Part shown: positions 24,289-28,945 of the stretch, one piece after another
How the letters are laid out: every line of letters begins with the position of its first letter
Position numbering within the stretch: the stretch's first letter is position 1
Origin: JBNKEI01 sp050288705
GTDB taxonomy: Bacteria; Myxococcota; Myxococcia; Myxococcales; UBA5297
Direction of reading: 5' to 3'
Length of the DNA: 28,945 bases
Assembly: GCA_050288705.1 (NCBI GenBank)
Contig: JBNKEI010000184.1
Coordinates: forward strand, 1-28,945
Notes under the pieces: model-generated
Database searches by the model: none
Told to the model about the DNA's origin: nothing
Seen by the model: the letters and a program-made list of their open reading frames with translations, nothing else
Position numbers and translations under genes: made by a program

Positions 24289-25536
24289 ATGAACTGTAAT
24301 CCACTCAAATGTTGTTTTTCTTGGAAAACTAGCTTTCAGAAGACTGGGGATCGCGCATCTTTGGTCCAATCCAATCCGTCAGATGCGACAGGAGGACAGT
24401 TCTGTTCCTCAGCACAAACGCCTAGAGGGTCTAACCTCGGGTCGCTGCCATTTGATACGTTCCAAGGAGATAGGCCAATACAAGTCGGAGAAGCAAATAA
24501 ACTAGCACAAGTCGAAAAAATGAAAATTGCAACGTTTGATTCTGGATTTGGTGGATTCTTTACCGCAAAGGCCATTGGATACAAGGCGCGAAATCTAGAA
24601 AATAAATATCATGTAAGTATATCTGTTAAACATTATGGTGACACAGGAAATGCTCCATACGGAGAAAAAACACCAGAGCAGATAGCTGAATTAACGACGG
24701 CGGGTATTAAACATGCTTTTAAGGATGGAGCTGACCTGGTTTTTATAGCTTGCAATACTGCTTCAACTCAATACAAAAAGGTAAGAAACAATATTGAAGC
24801 AGTAAATCCAGAGTGGGGTGAAAAAATTGTGTCTATAATAGACAAAACAGCTGAACATGTAAAAGATATAGTATCTAAAGCACTGATACATGAGAATGAG
24901 GTTCACATAGGCTTGTTGTCAACACCTGCTACCCTGAAAAGCGGTGCTTACATTGAAACGCTTTCTGAAATGCTAAGCGGAAAGTTATCTAGAGGAGAAA
25001 TTGAAAGTTTCAAGCAGGAAAGATGGAATAAGGAAGCTGGCGCCGAGATTGAGAGCAATAAACAAAAAAGTGTAATAACATTACCAGATAGCAAAAAGGT
25101 ACATGTTTATCAAGTGGGACCTGGAAATTGGGTTGATCTGATAGAACGAAGTGGTAGCAGTGAAGATAAAGAAAAAGCTGTAAAAAGAGACGTTGGCATC
25201 CTAACGTCTATGACTTTACAAGGGTCTAAGCTTGTTGCAGTTGGTGAATTTTGTACACATTATCCTGTTTTTGATGAATATATAAAAGCAACGATACAAG
25301 AGCATGAAAAAAGTACCTCGGAAACTGAATTCGTGAAACAAGGGCCGATTATGGCTAAAGAATTTAAAAAGAGAGTTAAAGCTACCAAAAATCTAGATAA
25401 AAAACCAGAACGCCTAGAAACAAGTATCGTAACTCCTAATATATTTATAACAGGCGATAATGCTGATGCTACTGCAAAATTGGCACGCGATCTATTCCCC
25501 TCTAAAAGAACCGAAGTTGAACAAATTAATTTTTGA
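24289..25536 (+). CDS. Divergent, extended glutamate racemase-like protein
   Basis: An Asp/Glu racemase-superfamily protein of 415 aa, where ordinary MurI is about 270 aa. From residue 78 it follows MurI: KIATFDSGFGGF, HYGDTGNAPYGEKTPEQI, FIACNTAS with the first catalytic Cys, and later VGEFCTHYPVFDEY with the second Cys and its His. It differs by an N-terminal extension of about 77 aa that is Cys/Ser/Asn-rich and by insertions between the two cysteine motifs. The ATG at 24289 has AAAGGA about 6 nt upstream; a later ATG at 24520 would start at the domain itself but has no ribosome binding site. The DNA is AT-rich, with AGA and ATA codons that the neighbours avoid, and it lies between an intron remnant and a broken gene, so horizontal origin is likely. 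It could be a glutamate or aspartate racemase or a repurposed enzyme. Confidence 0.8.
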   Translation: MNCNPLKCCFSWKTSFQKTGDRASLVQSNPSDATGGQFCSSAQTPRGSNLGSLPFDTFQGDRPIQVGEANKLAQVEKMKIATFDSGFGGFFTAKAIGYKARNLENKYHVSISVKHYGDTGNAPYGEKTPEQIAELTTAGIKHAFKDGADLVFIACNTASTQYKKVRNNIEAVNPEWGEKIVSIIDKTAEHVKDIVSKALIHENEVHIGLLSTPATLKSGAYIETLSEMLSGKLSRGEIESFKQERWNKEAGAEIESNKQKSVITLPDSKKVHVYQVGPGNWVDLIERSGSSEDKEKAVKRDVGILTSMTLQGSKLVAVGEFCTHYPVFDEYIKATIQEHEKSTSETEFVKQGPIMAKEFKKRVKATKNLDKKPERLETSIVTPNIFITGDNADATAKLARDLFPSKRTEVEQINF

Positions 25537-25717
25537 AAAAAGCGCCATGCGTACATAGCCACCCGCAAAATGCCCTTCCAACAAAAAAAGATGATATAAA
25601 CAGAGCTATATATGTGAAAACTGCTGCCCCAAGTATTCCATGATAAGCAAGATGTATCATTTCCATAGGGCATATAAACCACATGAAATACATATACCCT
25701 GCTAGCAGTAACACCAT
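25526..25717 (-). pseudogene. Truncated NapH-like polyferredoxin (membrane 4Fe-4S protein)
   Basis: A 63-aa frame from ATG at 25717 gives a membrane helix (MVLLLAGYMYFMWFICPMEM), a second helix, and then VGRAFCGWLCTHGAF, the hallmark of NapH/CcoG-type membrane ferredoxins. It stops at FFKN, before any CxxCxxCxxxCP cluster. The last bases overlap the end of the racemase-like gene. Reading upstream in the same frame stays protein-like (SQKQEEKTTIQAIRKSI) but has no start codon and meets a TAA. An ATG near 25788 opens another frame, so a frameshift near the N-terminus is also likely. It follows the ABC permease in the same direction and was probably the last gene of that cassette before truncation. 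Confidence 0.6.
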
Positions 25718-25890
25718 GATTGACTTTCTTATTGCTTGAATCGTTGTTTTCTCTTCCTGTTTCTGTGAACTGTAAGTCTGTTATCCATTCCGCTTATCAG
25801 GCCATAAAACAACGAATTCCAGAAAGCGATGATTCTCCAAGCAAAGAACCAAGTTGAAGAATGATTTGTGTTGGCTTAGCTGCTTGTCTT

Positions 25891-26634
25891 CTACTGAATC
25901 CATTTTCGTTGGATGTTCCAGAGGCTAATCGCGAATAAGCCTAAACAAAATGCGCCGAGAATAAAGAAGTCGAAAACCAAAGGCATGCCATGCCAACTAC
26001 GTACCGCTCCATGAAGCAAGTCAGCGCCATAAGTCAAAGGCAATGCATAAGAAAGTGGTTTCAACAAAACTGGCAGCTTTTCGACTGGAAAGAAAAGCCC
26101 ACATAAAAATATCATAGGGAACCGGAAAAAATTGGAAAAAGTTTGAGCCTCAAATACTTCGCTAACCGAAACAGCAATAAAAAGACCAAGAAAAGTGGAA
26201 GCCACGGCGATTAAAAATATTGCAGGAACAAAAACACTCCAAATTACCAATGAAAGGTCAACCAGAAATGTCGCCATTATTATCGGCACAAAGGCATTAG
26301 CCATGCCAAATAAAATTGCCCCGCTAGTTTTGGCCAAGATTAGAATTTCGAATCGTATGGGCGCCAACAAAAGTCGCTGAAAAGAACTATTCTTTTTTTC
26401 AAAAGTTACGGTTACTGCCAGCATTGAAGTTGTTCCAAACAAAATGGAAACTACCACAACGCCAGGCAACAATGTCATTATATTTTGTAAACCGTTGCCA
26501 GATTTAATGAAAAACATTGCTGTCCAAGCAAGGGGAAAAATAATTCCCCAACTAATATTTGGCGGTTTCAAGTAATAAGTGCATACATCCTTGGCTAGAA
26601 TATTCCAAAAAGCAATCCATTGCTTTTTCTTCAT
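25891..26634 (-). CDS. ABC-2 type transporter permease
   Basis: A 247-aa permease with six predicted membrane helices, among them IIFPLAWTAMFFI, LLPGVVVVSILFGTTSML, AFVPIIMATFLVDLSLVI, FLIAVASTFLGLFIAV and the final FFILGAFCLGLFAISLW. The cytoplasmic EKKNSSFQRLLLAPI segment (the coupling region after helix 2) and FFPVEKLPVLLKPLSYALPLTYG are hallmarks of ABC-2 exporters of the DrrB/NodJ group. The substrate is unknown. The ATG at 26634 overlaps the TGA of the ATPase gene (ATGA), so the two are translationally coupled and form one exporter. The remains of a polyferredoxin gene follow after about 170 bp. Confidence 0.92.
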   Translation of the reverse strand: MKKKQWIAFWNILAKDVCTYYLKPPNISWGIIFPLAWTAMFFIKSGNGLQNIMTLLPGVVVVSILFGTTSMLAVTVTFEKKNSSFQRLLLAPIRFEILILAKTSGAILFGMANAFVPIIMATFLVDLSLVIWSVFVPAIFLIAVASTFLGLFIAVSVSEVFEAQTFSNFFRFPMIFLCGLFFPVEKLPVLLKPLSYALPLTYGADLLHGAVRSWHGMPLVFDFFILGAFCLGLFAISLWNIQRKWIQ

Positions 26635-27614
26635 TGGCCACCTCCAATTTTTTCCTTTTCTTTACGCATGACTTCTGCCTCAAGGCCAGTAATTTGCACA
26701 AAAACATCCTCAAGTGATGGCCTGATTCTTTTAGCTTCAGAAACTATTACCCCCCGGTCTTCCAGGAAACGAATTATCGGACCCACACTGACCGGATTAT
26801 CGGATTCAACTCGAATTAGTCCCTGTTTTTCGGTCATGAAAAGAAACTCAGGGAAACATTCCGCTAATTCGATCGTTATCCTGTCAGGAATTGTCGTGCA
26901 AACAATTTGCAATACATGTTTTCCCAGTATTGATTGGGTCAGGTGCTCGACTGTATCGATACATACAATGCGACCGGATAGGATGAATGCAATACGCTCG
27001 CATAGCCGTTCTGCCTCTTCAATATAGTGAGTAGTCAGAAAAATTGTGGTTCCACCTAGGTGGAGATTGGCGATTAGTTGGCGCAGTTGCCGCGCGCTAG
27101 CCACATCAATTCCTGCAGTAGGTTCGTCCAAAAACAAAATTTGCGGTTGATGAATGATTCCCGCGGCGATGGTTAGCTTGCGCTTCATCCCCTTGGAATA
27201 GCCCCCGAATTTACGGTTAGATGCCTGAGTTAAGTTGAATTGGTCCAACAATTTATTGGCTCTTTCTTGGCGTTCTGTCTTATTCAAGCCATAAAGCGCT
27301 GCACAAAAACAGAGGTTTTCAAAGCCAGTCATCTCGGGATAAAGATTACTTTCGTCCGGAACCACCCCAATAAGCTGTTGAGCCGCCTTTGGTTGTTTGG
27401 TACAATTAATGCCTCCAACATATATCGAACCAGCGTCTGGCCGGGCTAATCCGGTAAGCATATTAATAGTAGTAGTTTTACCAGCGCCATTGGGGCCAAG
27501 AAAACCGAATAGCTCACCCTGCCGCACTTCGAAGTCAACTCCTAATACCGCTTGCACATCGCCAAAGCGCTTTTCCAAACCATGCGCTATGATAGACATT
27601 TTATTGTTACCCAT
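26631..27614 (-). CDS. ABC transporter ATP-binding protein, DrrA/CcmA-like
   Basis: The ATPase subunit that drives the adjacent ABC-2 permease, about 327 aa. Motifs in order: Walker A GPNGAGKTTTINM, Q-loop PDESNLYPEMTG, signature FGGYSKGMKRKL, Walker B ILFLDEPTAGID, and switch His in FLTTHYIEEAERL. A C-terminal extension of about 100 aa typical of DrrA-type exporters ends LRPSLEDVFVQITG. All catalytic residues are intact. The ATG at 27614 is chosen because GGAG lies 7 nt upstream. An in-frame GTG at 27632 overlaps that site and an ATG at 27599 would begin at MSIIAHGL. It follows the TIGR04076 gene by 65 bp, and its stop overlaps the permease start. Confidence 0.94.
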   Translation of the reverse strand: MGNNKMSIIAHGLEKRFGDVQAVLGVDFEVRQGELFGFLGPNGAGKTTTINMLTGLARPDAGSIYVGGINCTKQPKAAQQLIGVVPDESNLYPEMTGFENLCFCAALYGLNKTERQERANKLLDQFNLTQASNRKFGGYSKGMKRKLTIAAGIIHQPQILFLDEPTAGIDVASARQLRQLIANLHLGGTTIFLTTHYIEEAERLCERIAFILSGRIVCIDTVEHLTQSILGKHVLQIVCTTIPDRITIELAECFPEFLFMTEKQGLIRVESDNPVSVGPIIRFLEDRGVIVSEAKRIRPSLEDVFVQITGLEAEVMRKEKEKIGGGQ

Positions 27615-27679
27615 TCTAATTCTCCATAGCACGTGGACATTTCATTGCCTGCATCCCCACAAACATGATTTCGATTTTC

Positions 27680-27952
27680 TTATTTTAGGCGGGAAAGGCG
27701 ATAAGTAACTACGCTATGCGGACAAGTTATATTAAAACTTCCGTCTTTTTCCATGTCTAGTTGTTCAGTTAGCGACATGGCAAGTTTCATTGGACCAATG
27801 GCACTCAAAGCTTGAAAGCATATGCCTTTGGAACTAGGCGTCCTAGCTCCCAGCACAAAAATCTCGCCGCGCTCGATTTTGGCCCGCCCAGGACAAACAC
27901 CAGATTCAGTTTTTACCTCAAAAGCTTCACATTTAATTTGGTTGTAAATCAT
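27680..27952 (-). CDS. TIGR04076 family protein
   Basis: A 90-aa protein. It shows the family layout: a short beta strand start, CPGRAKIERGEIFVLG (in place of the usual CpaGhkvGdeFvv), KGICFQALSAIGPMKLAMSL, and a final ITCPHSVVTYRLSRL with the conserved CP and a beta-rich end. Cys at residues 20, 45 and 76 could bind metal or act in redox chemistry, but the biochemical role is not established. The ATG at 27952 has AAAGGAG 9 nt upstream. It lies between the arsR-type regulator (74 bp upstream) and the ABC exporter; small genes of this family often occur with redox and metal-handling genes. Confidence 0.75.
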   Translation of the reverse strand: MIYNQIKCEAFEVKTESGVCPGRAKIERGEIFVLGARTPSSKGICFQALSAIGPMKLAMSLTEQLDMEKDGSFNITCPHSVVTYRLSRLK

Positions 27953-28026
27953 ACTGTTTGTCTCCTTTCTTTCTTTTAATTGACTGCGCAGACACTTAAA
28001 CTTACTATAAAAAAAATCATTCTTCT

Positions 28027-28308
28027 CTAATTCGTGACTTCCAAAATGCTTTTAGTGATTTTGCTCCACTCTGCAAGAATTTCACTATTGACTCGGTAAT
28101 GGACAAAGTAGCCTTGTTTATCTGCAATTACGATATCGCAGTCACGCAGAACTCGAAGATGCTGCGAAACCGCGGCAGGCGTAATGCCCAATATCCGAGC
28201 TAAAGCATTGACACAGAGCGATTGGCGTTTTAACAGTTCGATTATTTTGATCCGGGTATCCACGGAAAGCACTTTGAAAATTCGGGCCTGTTTTTCTGGC
28301 TCAGTCAC
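28027..28308 (-). CDS. ArsR/SmtB-family transcriptional regulator
   Basis: A winged-helix repressor-type protein of 93 aa from GTG at 28308, which has AAGGAG 5 nt upstream. Frame continues upstream to 28380, but that part holds the promoter, so the GTG is preferred. Sequence: a helical start with EPEKQARIFKVLSVDTRIKI, the recognition region VNALARILGITPAAVSQHLRVL, and the wing ADKQGYFVHYRV. The metal-site motif ELCVCDL of metal-sensing relatives is reduced to SLCVNAL with one Cys, so classical alpha3 metal sensing is not supported. First gene of the cassette with the TIGR04076 protein and the ABC exporter, which it probably represses. Confidence 0.9.
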   Translation of the reverse strand: MTEPEKQARIFKVLSVDTRIKIIELLKRQSLCVNALARILGITPAAVSQHLRVLRDCDIVIADKQGYFVHYRVNSEILAEWSKITKSILEVTN

Positions 28309-28335
28309 GATTACTCCTTCAATTAAGCATCTACG

Positions 28336-28364
28336 CAGATACTTTGCAATCCATCCAAAGTCAA
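28336..28364 (-). promoter_or_regulatory. Promoter with ArsR operator-like palindrome
   Basis: On the minus strand a -35 TTGACT (28359-28364) and a weak -10 TATCTG (28336-28341) are separated by exactly 17 nt. The inverted repeat ACTTTG-N9-CAAAGT (28341-28346 and 28356-28361) overlaps both elements and the spacer, the expected place for an autorepressing ArsR operator. It lies about 30 nt before the GTG start of the regulator. Confidence 0.5.
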
Positions 28365-28380
28365 GTCCTTTATCAATCAC

Positions 28381-28665
28381 GCGGGATTCTGCTACTCGAT
28401 CATCAATTTTTTTGTTCTTGCTATTCCTGGAAGCAACTGACGCAGCATTAGCAAACTAAAGCCAAAGGTACATATTAGTCTCTGACGTGAAATCAAGTCG
28501 AAAGCTCTTTTCTGAAAGAACTGGAGAGTGGGAATGCCCAGACCGATTTGAGAGGGCGAGAAGGTTGATTGCCACCAAGTTTTCCTCTGCCGCGAGTCAT
28601 ACCGACATTAATCCAATTAGCAGCCTTGTAGCAGGTGCCCTTAAAGCGGTCTAACGTCAACAAGG
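28381..28665. other. Intergenic stretch between the ArsR promoter and transposase remnant
   Basis: I see no gene, tRNA or clear repeat. The right part may belong to the decayed insertion sequence, but no terminal inverted repeat or target duplication was identified. Confidence 0.4.
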
Positions 28666-28945
28666 ATGATCGTTATAAAACGATGGACTGGCTTGTTGCT
28701 CGGCAAATTACAAGTTAATTACGGACTACTTACTGATGAGCGCGGATGTCCACTATCTATATCTGTTTTTGAGGGAAACACTGGCGACCCCGAGACATTA
28801 TTGCCAGCCGTGAACAAAACGCGTGAGCGCTTCGGGGTAAATGAGCTTGTGCTAGTAGGTAACCGCGGAATAATTCCGCAAAAACAGATTGATACTCTTG
28901 AGAAATTAAATGGCACTGCTTAAATTACGACCCTTAGAAATGGTG
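28666..28945 (+). pseudogene. IS1634-type transposase remnant
   Basis: The frame shows the middle of an IS4-superfamily (IS1634 group) transposase: GKLQVNYGLLTDERGCPL, SISVFEGNTGDPETLLPAV, RFGVNELVLVGNRGIIPQ. The motif that carries a catalytic Asp in relatives (VGDRGM) reads VGNRGI, an Asp-to-Asn change. A TAA at 28921-28923 interrupts the frame, yet codons after it continue as ITTLRNG, matching the conserved (W)ITALR segment, so the stop is a mutation within the gene. The N-terminal part is missing before about 28700, where the recognisable similarity begins. The copy is dead and runs off the right edge. Confidence 0.8.

Noticed and set aside
1..28945. CRISPR array
   Set aside because: No regularly spaced direct repeats were seen; the repeats present are few, dispersed and inverted.

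Overview
This window looks like chromosomal DNA from a Gram-negative bacterium of medium G+C content, mid-40s percent by eye. The evidence is a lipoprotein-type CapA protein, a membrane GT-C glycosyltransferase, lipoyl synthase, topoisomerase IV-type parC/parE and a hisC-cmk pair. The phylum cannot be fixed from sequence alone. The hisC-cmk-ferredoxin run next to a coiled-coil/TPR membrane protein is reminiscent of deltaproteobacterial or myxococcal genomes, but that is a weak guess. Most of the window is ordinary housekeeping DNA, interrupted by accessory pieces at both ends and around 23.9-25.8 kb.

Layout. 1-686: an unrecognised gene running off the left edge. 765-5165: parE and parC, read leftward as parC-parE. 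5295-5780: an AT-rich GNAT acetyltransferase. 5781-6421: a gene-free stretch with repeats, then a small coiled-coil ORF. 6806-8614: a GT39-like membrane glycosyltransferase. 8820-11896: metG with a translationally coupled HEAT-repeat gene. 12128-14660: a rightward group (AAA ATPase, metallophosphoesterase, serine acetyltransferase-like). 14756-17950: a leftward operon (TPR membrane protein, hisC, cmk, ferredoxin). 18162-18971: tRNA-Leu(CAA) only 2 nt upstream of a TPR membrane protein. 19087-20721: an unusual flavoprotein fused to a response-regulator receiver. 20682-22197: a leftward TM2-DUF2752-lipA operon whose end overlaps the fusion gene. 22477-23937: a CapA-like lipoprotein. 23938-25790: an accessory junction with a group II intron 3' remnant, a long divergent glutamate-racemase-like gene and a broken polyferredoxin gene. 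25891-28308: a leftward cassette (ArsR regulator, TIGR04076 protein, ABC ATPase, ABC permease) with an operator-like palindrome in its promoter. 28666-28945: an IS1634-type transposase pseudogene.

The most interesting signals are these. (1) A roughly 110-bp repeat with terminal inverted repeats is present in three copies. Each lies just upstream of a gene, and all have the same orientation relative to that gene (glycosyltransferase, flavoprotein-receiver fusion, TM2-lipA operon). (2) The flavoprotein-receiver fusion has an intact phosphorylation pocket but degenerate FAD motifs. (3) The tRNA-Leu/TPR gene junction predicts a leaderless message released by tRNA processing. (4) The mobile junction at 23.9-25.8 kb carries the racemase-like gene and has broken one end of the ArsR/ABC cassette.
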